Shown: positions 6,140-12,975 of the stretch, piece after piece
How the letters are laid out: each line of letters starts with the position of its first letter
How positions within the stretch are numbered: the stretch's first letter is position 1
Assembly: GCA_964435775.1 (NCBI GenBank)
Contig: CAYTAP010000110.1
Span: 1-12,975 of the forward strand
Direction: 5' to 3'
From: CAYTAP01 sp964435775
Lineage (GTDB): Bacteria; Planctomycetota; Phycisphaerae; Tepidisphaerales; Tepidisphaeraceae
Length of the DNA stretch: 12,975 nucleotides
Notes under the pieces: model-generated
Seen by the model: only the letters and a program-made list of their open reading frames with translations
Database searches by the model: none
Told to the model about the DNA's origin: nothing
Translations under genes and position numbers: made by a program

Positions 6140-9100
6140 ATGCCCAGGCTTTCATTGTCGGATGCGCCGGCCGCCGAGACCGGGCCGGTCAAGGTATGGC
6201 GCGACACGGTCGTCCTGCCCACCTTTAAACCGGCGGCGGCCGAGCCGCATGCGATGTACTTCGAGCGCCGCGTCTACCAAGGCTCCAGCGGCAAGGTCTA
6301 TCCGCTGCCGTTTATCAGTCGCATAGCCGAGGAAGAAACGGATGTGGCGTGGCAGGCGGTGCATCTGGAAAACGAATACCTCCGCGTCATGATCCTGCCG
6401 GAACTGGGCGGCCGGATCCATGTGGCGCGGGACAAGACCAACGGCTACGACTTGGTATATCGTCAGGATGTGATCAAGCCGGCCCTGGTGGGGCTGGCCG
6501 GCCCTTGGATCAGCGGAGGCATCGAGTTCAACTGGCCGCAGCACCATCGCCCCGGCACCTTCCTGCCAACGAGTGTTCAGATCGAGCATGAGCCGGACGG
6601 AAGCGTCACGGTCTGGTGTTCCGAGCATGAGCCGATGAACCGCATGTCGGGCGTTCACGGCGTCCGCCTGCGTCCGGGACGGTCCTTGCTTGAACTGCGC
6701 GTGCGTTTGTACAACCGCACCGAACTGACGCAGACTTTCCTGTGGTGGGCGAACGTCGCGACGGAAGTCAACGAGATGTACGAGGCTTTCTTCCCGCCGG
6801 ATGTTCACAGCATCGCCGATCATGCCAGGCGGGCGACCAGCCGCTTCCCCCACTGTCAAGGCCGCTATTACGGGGTGGATTACGCCGCCAGGGCCGCCCA
6901 CGGCATGCCCCAGGCCCAGCGCCCGCGGCAGTTTCCCCCGCAAAACGAGCACTACCGCCCTGATGACCTGCGCTGGTATGCCAATATTCCCGTGCCCACA
7001 AGCTACATGTGCCAGGGCAGCCAGGCCGACTTCTTCGGTGGTTATGACCACGCCGCACGGGCCGGAATCGTGCATGTCGCCGGCCACCACATCGCGCCCG
7101 GGAAGAAGCTGTGGACATGGGGAAACCATGAATTCGGATATGCCTGGGACCGCAACCTGACCCAACCGGACGAGCGCGGCATCTATCGCCCGTACATCGA
7201 ATTGATGGCCGGCGTGTTCACCGACAATCAGCCGGATTTTTCCTTCCTCGCGCCCGGTGAAACCAGGACCTTCAGTCAATACTGGTATCCCATCCGCGAT
7301 ATCGGTCCGGCGGTGGCGGCCAACGAGGACATCGCCCTTTCGCTGCGCGTGGCGGATCAAGCCGCGCGGATCGGCATCGCCGCCACGGGCCGGTTTGATC
7401 AGGCGCGGGTGCGCATCATCGCCGCCGACGGCAAAGTGCTGGACGAGCGGGTGCTGGACTTGGCGCCGGATCGGCCTGGGAAGCTGACCTGCTCCGCCAG
7501 ATCGATGAGCGCGGACGGGGCCGCCATTCTGGTGCTGGCGGCTGATGGGCGTGAGCTGCTCGACTATCGCCCGCCCGTTGCCGGCGCCCCCGACAGCGAT
7601 CCGCGGCCGGCGACCGAGCCTCCGTCGCCGCAACAGACGCCGAGCCTGGAGGAACTTTTCCTGATCGGCACGCATCTGGATCAATATCGCCACGCCACCC
7701 GCGACGCCGGCGCCTATTGGCGCGAAGCGCTGCGCCGCAGCCCGACGGACAGCCGATGCAATGTCATGATGGGCGCCTGGCATCTGAGGCGGGGAGAGTT
7801 CGAACCGGCGGTGGAGCGATTGCGCCTTGCCGTCGAGGTATTGACCGCGCGCAATCCGAACCCGCGCGATGGAGAGGCGTTCTATCTGCTGGGCGCGGCG
7901 TTGCTCCATCTCGGCCGCGAACAGGCGGCCTACGACGCGCTGTACAAATCAACCTGGAACGCCGCGTGGCAGTCTCCGGGCCATTACCTGCTGGCCGTCA
8001 TTGATTGTCGCCGCAGACGGTGGACCGCGGCACTGGAGCACCTGGAGCGGGCTTTGCGCGTGAACGTTCATCATCTTCAGGCCCGCGATCTGCAAGCCGT
8101 CATCCTGCGCCGCCTGGGGCGTTCGGAGCAGGCCGCGGCATGGCTGGCGGAGACTCTCCGCCTGGACCCGACCGCATGCCTGGCTCGATACTTGAGCGGA
8201 CTTTCCCCGGAGTTTGATATACAGACGCATCTGGACCTGGCGTGGGATTTGTGGAACGCCCGTCTGGCGGATGAAGCCATCGGGCTGCTCGAATCATTGG
8301 CGATGGGCATTTCCAGAAACACAACGCCAATGGCCGCCTATACGCTGGCATTGTTCTATCAGCATCATGGACGGGCCGACCGCGCCGCGGCCCTGCGGAC
8401 AGCCGCTCAAAAGGCGCCCTGGGGCGGCTGCTTCCCTTCTCGTCTGGATGAAATCGCCGCGTTGCAGGCCGCCATGGATGCCGATCCGTCCGATGCCCGC
8501 GCGCCGTTCTATCTGGGTAATCTTCTGTATGACCGAAGACGGCACGAGGAGGCGATCCGCCTCTGGGAAAAAAGCGTGCGCCTTGATCCCGGCTTCGCGC
8601 CGGCCTGGCGCAGCCTTGGCATCGGATGGTTCAACATTCGCCATGATCAATCGGCCGCGTTGGATGCCTATGAGCGGGCTGTTGCGCACGCGCCCGCCGA
8701 CGGGCGCATTCTGTATGAGCGCGACCAACTCTGGAAACGTGTCGGAGTGCCGCCGCAAAAACGCCTGGAGGCGCTGGAGCAAAAGCGGGAGATCGTGGAT
8801 TTGCGCGATGATCTGAGCATCGAATTGGTCGCGCTGTATAACCTGACCGACCGCCCGGCCGAGGCGCGGCGCGTCCTTGTGTCACGCCGATTTCAGCCGT
8901 GGGAAGGCGGCGAAGGCATGGCGCTCGCCCAACATACCCGCACCTTCCTGAAGCTGGGTCAGGCGGCTTTGGCCCAGGGAAAGGCCAAGGAGGCGGTCGA
9001 TCGGTTCACCGAAGCTTTGGCGGCCCCCGTCAATCTGGGCGAGGCGCACCACCTGCTGGCCAACCAGTCGCCAACGCATTATTGGCTGGCCCTGGCCTAT

Positions 9101-9550
9101 CAGGCCGCGGGGGACGACGCCGCCGGCCGCGCGCACCATGCCCTGGCGGCCGACGCGAAAGGAGACTTCCAGGAAATGACCGTGCAAACCTACAGCGAAA
9201 CAACGCTCTACTCGGCGCTCTCAATGGCCGAGTTGGGACACAAGCAGTCCGCCAGGGCGCTGCTGGAAATCCTGGCCGAGCATTCCCGCTCGTTAAGCGC
9301 CACGCCGGCTGAAATCGACTACTTCGCCACCTCCTTGCCCAATCTGCTTCTATTCACCGATGATCTGGATGCACGGCAGCGGGAACGGGCCAAATTCCTT
9401 CTGGCTCAGGCAAACTTCGGCCTGGGACGAATCGACCCCGCCCGGCAATTGTTGCGGGAGATCCTGGCAGACAACCCCAATCACGCGGATGCGGCCGACC
9501 TACTCCGCCAGATCGCCGCACGATTGATCGCCTGGCCGGCGCCCGTTTAG
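6140..9550 (+). CDS. DUF5107 domain protein with C-terminal TPR array
   Basis: A 1136-residue protein. Residues about 45-330 match the DUF5107 type: HLENEYLRVMILPELGGRIH, GGIEFNWPQHH, LWWANVATEVN and YEAFFPPDV. This beta-sandwich resembles galactose-mutarotase-like sugar-binding folds and is often encoded beside glycosidases. From about residue 500 to 1120 it is helical with many TPR-like pairs, such as APFYLGNLLYDRRRHEEAIRLWEKSVRLDP and HYWLALAYQAAGDDAAGRAHHALAA, implying a protein-protein scaffold. No signal peptide is evident, so it is probably cytoplasmic. ATG 6140 was chosen because AGGAG lies eight bases upstream and the sequence runs directly into the conserved region; an ATG at 6132 is in another frame. 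The gene diverges from the UroD/glycosidase operon across the shared LacI operator, suggesting a common sugar pathway. The biochemical role of DUF5107 proteins is not established to my knowledge. Bases 9057-9142 are duplicated at 5533-5618. Confidence 0.9.
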   Translation: MPRLSLSDAPAAETGPVKVWRDTVVLPTFKPAAAEPHAMYFERRVYQGSSGKVYPLPFISRIAEEETDVAWQAVHLENEYLRVMILPELGGRIHVARDKTNGYDLVYRQDVIKPALVGLAGPWISGGIEFNWPQHHRPGTFLPTSVQIEHEPDGSVTVWCSEHEPMNRMSGVHGVRLRPGRSLLELRVRLYNRTELTQTFLWWANVATEVNEMYEAFFPPDVHSIADHARRATSRFPHCQGRYYGVDYAARAAHGMPQAQRPRQFPPQNEHYRPDDLRWYANIPVPTSYMCQGSQADFFGGYDHAARAGIVHVAGHHIAPGKKLWTWGNHEFGYAWDRNLTQPDERGIYRPYIELMAGVFTDNQPDFSFLAPGETRTFSQYWYPIRDIGPAVAANEDIALSLRVADQAARIGIAATGRFDQARVRIIAADGKVLDERVLDLAPDRPGKLTCSARSMSADGAAILVLAADGRELLDYRPPVAGAPDSDPRPATEPPSPQQTPSLEELFLIGTHLDQYRHATRDAGAYWREALRRSPTDSRCNVMMGAWHLRRGEFEPAVERLRLAVEVLTARNPNPRDGEAFYLLGAALLHLGREQAAYDALYKSTWNAAWQSPGHYLLAVIDCRRRRWTAALEHLERALRVNVHHLQARDLQAVILRRLGRSEQAAAWLAETLRLDPTACLARYLSGLSPEFDIQTHLDLAWDLWNARLADEAIGLLESLAMGISRNTTPMAAYTLALFYQHHGRADRAAALRTAAQKAPWGGCFPSRLDEIAALQAAMDADPSDARAPFYLGNLLYDRRRHEEAIRLWEKSVRLDPGFAPAWRSLGIGWFNIRHDQSAALDAYERAVAHAPADGRILYERDQLWKRVGVPPQKRLEALEQKREIVDLRDDLSIELVALYNLTDRPAEARRVLVSRRFQPWEGGEGMALAQHTRTFLKLGQAALAQGKAKEAVDRFTEALAAPVNLGEAHHLLANQSPTHYWLALAYQAAGDDAAGRAHHALAADAKGDFQEMTVQTYSETTLYSALSMAELGHKQSARALLEILAEHSRSLSATPAEIDYFATSLPNLLLFTDDLDARQRERAKFLLAQANFGLGRIDPARQLLREILADNPNHADAADLLRQIAARLIAWPAPV
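9057..9142. repeat. source copy of the 86-bp duplication
   Basis: Lies in frame within the TPR region (residues about 973-1001). Because this copy is part of a continuous conserved reading frame and the copy at 5533-5618 is isolated, this one is the likely source. Confidence 0.93.
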
Positions 9551-9625
9551 GGGGGAATCCTATGCGCTGAACAACCGACCATTGGTATGGAGACCTTCAT
9601 GAGGTTGAAAGACGAAGAGAAGGGA

Positions 9626-9647
9626 CAGGGCAAATACGATTGCCCTG
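9626..9647 (+). terminator. hairpin downstream of the DUF5107-TPR gene
   Basis: Perfect 8-bp stem CAGGGCAA / TTGCCCTG with a 6-base loop, 75 bp past the stop codon. It lacks a following T-run, so it is a plausible but weak transcription end between this gene and the rplU promoter at 9685. Confidence 0.45.
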
Positions 9648-9684
9648 ACTGGGGATAACGGGATAAATCAGGGGAATGTGCCGG

Positions 9685-9712
9685 TTGACAATTGGGGCGA
9701 TCACGTCACAAT
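9685..9712 (+). promoter_or_regulatory. sigma70-type promoter of the truncated rplU
   Basis: Consensus -35 TTGACA (9685-9690), a 16-bp spacer and -10 CACAAT (9707-9712). The predicted start near 9719 gives a leader of about 24 bases with AAGGA at 9731-9735, seven bases before the ATG at 9743. These elements lie inside the last codons of the apparent terminase frame on the other strand, which argues that this stretch is not original phage DNA. Confidence 0.6.
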
Positions 9713-11914
9713 GTGCGGCTCTTTTAATCGAAGGACAGTCTCATGTACGCGATCATTGAAGAACCAGTGGTTGTCCGGCCGGAGCGGGCGCGGCGACCAT
9801 TCATGCACCACCCGCCCCAGGCCGGTGGTCTCGACCCAGGTTTCCGAGCGGGCGACATGCTCGGCGAAGAGTTCGTGCTCATGTCCGTCGCTGCCGAAGA
9901 TGCTCAGGCACCCGCGATCCCCGGCGGCGGTGCCCAGGGCGGCGTGGGCGAAGGTCTTCCAGTAGTTCACGTCCACCAGGACGTGCGGGAACTCACCTGT
10001 CTTGCGCACGTTGGGGATGTACCAGAAGTGGCCATGCACCTCGCCGGGATGGCGAGAATACCCCGACAGGGGTTTGCGGCTGGCGCGAATACCCAGCCCC
10101 TTGGAAGCCATCAGCGCCGTTCCGCCGACTCTGCGCTTCACGTCGGCGATGATGCCGGGCTTGTAGCCCATGTCCACGAGGAGGCGGTCGATCTTCATCA
10201 GGCCATCGCCACGCTTCCACTCACGATTCAGGTATGTGGAGACGAGCTTTTCCAGGCCCGCGTGGATCGCGCCGTCGCTGCCGGTTCCCGGAAAGGCCCG
10301 TCCCAGCGTGTGCGACGCCGTGGCCAACGTGAATCCCGGCCGCTTCTGCTGCGGGAACGTGCCGTAGTCGATGACGTGGCCGGTGAAATCCTCCTGCCAC
10401 GCGCAGACGCAGTAGAACAGCAGCCGGTCGTGAACGTCGATGAACATCGTCAGCTTCGTGCAGGCCGCCGGCACCATGCCGCGCGCGTAGCCGTTGGTCT
10501 TGGCGCACACCTGTTCGGGCGTGAGGATCTGGTCGTTGATCTGCTCGAGCACCGGCTCGTTCTGGTACTCGCTGGCGAAGGCCTCGGGGCCGACCTTGAA
10601 CTTGAGGTTCATGGCGTGCTGGATGGCCGACGCCTCGGTCTTGTGGTCGTAGCGCTCGGCCCAGGCGACGATCGCGCCCACGTCCATCTCCGACTGGTTG
10701 CGGCGGTAGAAGGCCGTCGCGGCGGCATGCCCCTGCGCCTCGCGGATGTGGCGGTATTCGGTCCAGAGTTTTTCATGGGTCGGGAACGCATACACGAGCT
10801 TCGTGCATTCGCTCTCCCACTCGGGGTTCTTCTCGCGGTCGAGCACCTGGTCGGCCAGGTCGCCGTCGTAAATCTTCGTGCAGGTCAGCACGGCCGCAAT
10901 CTGCTCGCCGGGACCGGCCATGCCCAGCACGTCGCCGTTGAGCAATTCCATGCGGCGCTTGGTCTGCGTGGGTGACGCGGCGGACTGGCGGGTCTGCGGG
11001 TCGTCCAACAGCACCAGCGACGGCCGGATGATGGAACCGTCGGCGCGCGTGTGCTGCTGGCCGCGCATGTTCGCGTCGAGGCTGGTGGTCGTGATGATTG
11101 ACCCGCACGACGGGCTGACCTCATACCCGTCATCGCGCAATGCCAGCGGCAGGTGATCGCCTTCGATGGTCGGGAAGACGAGCTTCTCCTGGCCCCAGTG
11201 AACGTGCGTCAAACGCCCTTCGATGTGCTGTTGAAGCTGTCGCTTCGAGCTGTTCTCCAGCGCCCGCAGGGGATGCACCGCCTCCGGGAAGTCCGCCAGC
11301 AGCAGCGGGTTCTCCAGGATGTGCTTCTTCACCGGGATCAGCAGTTCCTTCGCCCGGTCGTCGGCCGCACCGATCAGGCATACAAACGGACGGTAGCCGT
11401 ACAGGATCGCCCACAGCGCCGAACAGCGCGCCAGCGTGGTCTTGCCACTGCCGCGCGGCATGGCGAACGCGAACAGCCCGCCCTCGCGCACAGCCTTCTC
11501 GATGCGACCGATCACACGCAGATGGTCGTCCGACCAGTTGCGATGGAACGCGGCGGGGAAGTAGGTGTCACAGAACGCCCGGAACGATTCGCCGCATTGC
11601 TTCCGGCGCGGGTAGTTGTCGATCTGCGGGATCGGGTGGATGTCCTGCGACGACTTGGTCGCGGCGCGGTTGCGCTCGGCCTGCCTCCGTCGCGCCTCGG
11701 CATAGTCGGCCTTGGGCGGGCGCGGACGTTCCACCTCGTCCATGAGCCATCGCACGTAACGCACCAGATGGATGTGCGTGCCGTCACCGAACTTGAGGCC
11801 CCCGGCGTCCATCTGCCGGCGCAGCCGCCCCCGCGTCAGCACCGCGCCCTGGGGCGTGGCGTTGATGATCTGGAGCAGTTCGCTCTGCGAGAGTTTGGCC
11901 GGGTCAATCGCCAT
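9701..11914 (-). CDS. phage terminase large subunit (3' end probably replaced)
   Basis: DNA-packaging motor: the ATPase translocates phage DNA into the prohead and the nuclease cuts concatemers. In 737 residues I see Walker A PRGSGKTT (153-160), Walker B SLVLLDDPQT (299-308) and a coupling-type motif AVLTCT (341-346). The RNase-H-like nuclease half has FIDVHDR (D493) and LLVDMGYKPG (D581). Residues 1-60 form an extra winged-helix-like region resembling the small protein encoded just upstream. ATG 11914 has AAGGA six bases upstream and overlaps the previous gene by 11 bp, indicating translational coupling. From about residue 718 (after DNHWF, 9761) the sequence no longer looks like a terminase: relatives usually continue with an Asp-Cys nuclease motif, and third-position GC falls to about 45% over the last 20 codons. 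The final 19 or 20 residues appear to be host DNA upstream of rplU read in frame by chance. Confidence 0.88.
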   Translation of the reverse strand: MAIDPAKLSQSELLQIINATPQGAVLTRGRLRRQMDAGGLKFGDGTHIHLVRYVRWLMDEVERPRPPKADYAEARRRQAERNRAATKSSQDIHPIPQIDNYPRRKQCGESFRAFCDTYFPAAFHRNWSDDHLRVIGRIEKAVREGGLFAFAMPRGSGKTTLARCSALWAILYGYRPFVCLIGAADDRAKELLIPVKKHILENPLLLADFPEAVHPLRALENSSKRQLQQHIEGRLTHVHWGQEKLVFPTIEGDHLPLALRDDGYEVSPSCGSIITTTSLDANMRGQQHTRADGSIIRPSLVLLDDPQTRQSAASPTQTKRRMELLNGDVLGMAGPGEQIAAVLTCTKIYDGDLADQVLDREKNPEWESECTKLVYAFPTHEKLWTEYRHIREAQGHAAATAFYRRNQSEMDVGAIVAWAERYDHKTEASAIQHAMNLKFKVGPEAFASEYQNEPVLEQINDQILTPEQVCAKTNGYARGMVPAACTKLTMFIDVHDRLLFYCVCAWQEDFTGHVIDYGTFPQQKRPGFTLATASHTLGRAFPGTGSDGAIHAGLEKLVSTYLNREWKRGDGLMKIDRLLVDMGYKPGIIADVKRRVGGTALMASKGLGIRASRKPLSGYSRHPGEVHGHFWYIPNVRKTGEFPHVLVDVNYWKTFAHAALGTAAGDRGCLSIFGSDGHEHELFAEHVARSETWVETTGLGRVVHEWSPRPLRPDNHWFFNDRVHETVLRLKEPHIVT
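9743..9763 (+). pseudogene. rplU: 50S ribosomal protein L21, first seven codons only
   Basis: After a good promoter and AAGGA ribosome site the frame reads MYAIIEE. Bacterial L21 proteins begin almost invariably with MYAIIE followed by (T/D/E) and a Gly/Gln-rich turn. From 9764 on, the plus-strand frame is only the antisense of the terminase gene (conserved DNHWF at 9761-9775), so L21 is cut off here. Seven residues alone are thin evidence, but start, ribosome site, promoter and position all fit. L21 is normally a housekeeping gene, so an intact copy must exist elsewhere, or the join is an assembly artefact, or the missing part lies beyond the phage segment. Confidence 0.62.
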
Positions 11915-12116
11915 CGCGTTCCTTGAGCCTCCGATTCAGCCATGCCCCGAAATGCACCAGGTTGATCGTGCCGTCTTTCCCCGTCGGCGCTCCGTCCGCC
12001 ACATGGCGCTGGACCTTGTCTTCCGCCATCCCCAGCGCCCGCGCGAGCTGCGCCGTGGTCAGCGACGCCGGATTGGCGGCGGGCTGGACCGGGGTTTGCC
12101 TGTCGGGATCGGCCAC
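11904..12116 (-). CDS. small HTH protein, probable terminase small subunit
   Basis: A 70-residue protein with a likely helix-turn-helix, SLTTAQLARALGMAEDKVQRHVADG, followed by DGTINLVHFGAWLNRR, typical of Nu1-like DNA-recognition subunits of phage terminases. Its position directly upstream of the large subunit, with an 11-bp overlap, supports that role: it would recognise the packaging site and hand DNA to the motor. The only in-frame start is GTG at 12116 (an in-frame TAG lies five codons upstream), with AGGA ten bases before it. It is shorter than most small terminase subunits, which usually also carry an oligomerisation region, so it could instead be an excisionase-like DNA-binding protein. 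Confidence 0.65.
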   Translation of the reverse strand: MADPDRQTPVQPAANPASLTTAQLARALGMAEDKVQRHVADGAPTGKDGTINLVHFGAWLNRRLKERDGD

Positions 12117-12144
12117 AGTTTCACCATCCTAACATATTGAAAAT

Positions 12145-12157
12145 AAGCGACTTATGA
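12145..12157. promoter_or_regulatory. inverted repeat in the divergent phage intergenic region
   Basis: ATAAG-CGA-CTTAT, a perfect 5-bp-arm inverted repeat in the AT-richest part of the 111-bp gap between the divergent starts at 12116 (minus) and 12228 (plus). Its position suits a phage operator. I found no clear -35/-10 pair for either direction. Confidence 0.35.
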
Positions 12158-12227
12158 TCGAATTGCGCTTGATGTCCCCGCGAACGCATGGCACTGTGTG
12201 CATGTTCAAACGCAAAGGAGAAACACG

Positions 12228-12467
12228 ATGAAGAACGACGCCAGAACCAACGCCCGCGACGCCTATCAGACCCGCGCCAACGACATCGCCCGCCTGATCG
12301 ATGTCCTTCAGATGGAACTCGACAAGCACGCCACGGCCGCGAAGGCGGACGCGAAGTGCTGGGGCAAGGTCGGCGACCTCGGAAAGGTCCGCAGCGACCT
12401 GATCGATCTGGTCGGCTTCATGAGCGGGATGGACCGCGAGGCCATCGAAGGCTTCCTCGCCGAGTAA
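12228..12467 (+). CDS. small phage protein of unknown function
   Basis: A 79-residue protein; I do not recognise a family. ATG 12228 is preceded by AAAGGAG with ideal 7-base spacing, which favours it over the in-frame ATG at 12198. The sequence is charged and almost entirely helical in character (ANDIARLIDVLQMELDKHATAAKADAK, then KVRSDLIDLVGFMSGMDREAIEGFLAE), compatible with a short coiled coil or helical bundle, and has one Cys (CWGKVGDL). It is the first of three plus-strand small genes that each carry a strong ribosome site, probably one operon, divergent from the packaging genes. Confidence 0.75.
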   Translation: MKNDARTNARDAYQTRANDIARLIDVLQMELDKHATAAKADAKCWGKVGDLGKVRSDLIDLVGFMSGMDREAIEGFLAE

Positions 12468-12500
12468 CGCCCCGGACCCCGAACCGAAAGGACGACGACC

Positions 12501-12770
12501 ATGCGTACCACGCGAATCGAACTTGACGGAGATGCCGGGCACGTCGCCATCGCGCGCAAGGCCGGCGAGACAACCATCCGCATCGACAGCATCATCCGCG
12601 ACCCCAAGCGCGGGCAGCAGGCATGGAAGACGTGGGAACTGCCCGCCCGGATCAGCGACGAGGACCTGTTCAAGGTCGCCATCGAGGTGCAATTCCGTTG
12701 CGACGGATGCACCGGCACCAACAGCATGATCCACGATTACTACCGCGAGATGCAGCGGTTTCAGGACTGA
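12501..12770 (+). CDS. small phage protein of unknown function
   Basis: An 89-residue protein starting at ATG 12501 with AAAGGACG about eight bases upstream and a 33-bp gap after the previous gene. The N-terminal half looks beta-rich (TTRIELDGDAGHVAIARKAG, TTIRIDSIIRD); the middle has KTWELPARISDEDLFKVAIE; the C-terminal part contains FRCDGCTGTNS, a single CxxC pair that could bind metal only if partnered by other ligands, such as the His in MIHDYYREM. No family recognised. Confidence 0.75.
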   Translation: MRTTRIELDGDAGHVAIARKAGETTIRIDSIIRDPKRGQQAWKTWELPARISDEDLFKVAIEVQFRCDGCTGTNSMIHDYYREMQRFQD

Positions 12771-12782
12771 ACGGAGGACGCC

Positions 12783-12975
12783 ATGACCACGAAGCACGAC
12801 CTCTTCACGCAGATCGCCCGCCGGCACCTGGGCATCGAGACGCTCGAGCAGCGCAACCGCGATAGCCTCGACTTTCACGATGTCGGAGTGATCGGGGTGC
12901 AGCGGGCGCTGGACGCCGCCTACCGCGCAGGGCAGGCCGATCTCCTCGCCGCCGCCGAAGCGCTGCTGGCCGCGA
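12783..12975 (+). CDS. DUF6900-like protein (C terminus cut by window edge)
   Basis: Begins MTTKHDLFTQIARRHLGIETLEQRNRD and continues SLDFHDVGVIGVQRALDAAYRAG, which I recognise as the short conserved domain DUF6900, found in phages, plasmids and other mobile DNA and of unknown function. ATG 12783 has GGAGG six bases upstream and starts 12 bp after the previous stop, so it belongs to the same small-gene operon. Sixty-four codons are visible before the window ends. Confidence 0.75.
   Translation, partial: MTTKHDLFTQIARRHLGIETLEQRNRDSLDFHDVGVIGVQRALDAAYRAGQADLLAAAEALLAA

Noticed and set aside
6152..7909. 585-codon open frame on the minus strand
   Set aside because: It is the antisense of the DUF5107 region, with GC-driven absence of stops; composition is Arg/Gly/His-rich and no family is recognisable, while the plus-strand frame is clearly conserved.
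9551..9760. Phage attachment site or tRNA at the host-phage boundary
   Set aside because: No tRNA-like structure, integrase gene or direct repeat pair is visible in the window; only the rplU promoter and a hairpin are present.
9764..10975. Long plus-strand open frame continuing from the rplU-like start
   Set aside because: Beyond the first seven codons it is the antisense of the terminase gene, which has Walker and nuclease motifs on the minus strand.
12129..12878. 249-codon minus-strand open frame opposite the small phage genes
   Set aside because: The three plus-strand genes each have strong ribosome sites and DUF6900-like sequence; the minus frame looks like an antisense shadow.
1..12975. 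CRISPR array, riboswitch or insertion sequence
   Set aside because: No regularly spaced repeats, no recognisable riboswitch core and no transposase or terminal inverted repeats were seen.

Overview
The window is GC-rich bacterial DNA that reads as two blocks of different origin. The left block (1 to about 9760) is a chromosomal carbohydrate-use locus. The right block (about 9761 to 12975) is a DNA-packaging and small-gene segment of a tailed phage or prophage. The family mix (a GH106-like glycosidase, a DUF5107-TPR protein, a UroD-like methyltransferase-fold protein and a LacI regulator) and the high GC suggest Planctomycetota or a relative in the PVC group. That is inference; no rRNA or full housekeeping gene is present to prove it.

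Left block, minus strand: a LacI-family regulator runs off the left edge (1-856). Next are the C-terminal part of a UroD-like protein carrying a 1-base frameshift (1171-1817), a complete 1041-residue GH106-like glycoside hydrolase (1821-4946), about 590 bp without a recognisable gene that ends in an 86-bp copy of a piece of the neighbouring TPR gene, and the N-terminal part of a UroD-like protein (5619-5876). The two UroD pieces have the same orientation and fit the two ends of one gene with roughly 60 residues missing. The simplest reading is one gene split by a 3.8-kb rearrangement that contains the glycosidase. Plus strand: a 1136-residue DUF5107-TPR protein (6140-9550).

Regulation is unusually legible. 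An identical 26-bp stretch occurs just upstream of lacI (860-885) and upstream of the UroD N-terminal piece (5954-5979). It contains a 21-bp near-perfect palindrome that overlaps the -10 element and spacer of a good sigma70 promoter (TTGACG, 17 bp, CATAAT) in both places. This is the expected operator of the LacI protein, giving autoregulation plus control of the UroD/glycosidase side. The lacI promoter lies so close to its ATG that the mRNA should be leaderless or nearly so.

At about 9743-9763 a strong promoter and Shine-Dalgarno site lead into MYAIIE, the conserved start of ribosomal protein L21 (rplU). The gene is cut off after about seven codons, exactly where the terminase gene from the opposite side also appears to lose its natural C terminus. 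This point is a junction between host and phage DNA: an integration or deletion scar, or an assembly chimera.

Right block: on the minus strand, a small HTH protein resembling a terminase small subunit (11904-12116) overlaps the start of a large terminase (to 11914). Divergent on the plus strand are three closely spaced small genes (12228, 12501, 12783), the last a DUF6900-like protein running off the right edge. I see no tRNA, rRNA, CRISPR array or insertion-sequence transposase.
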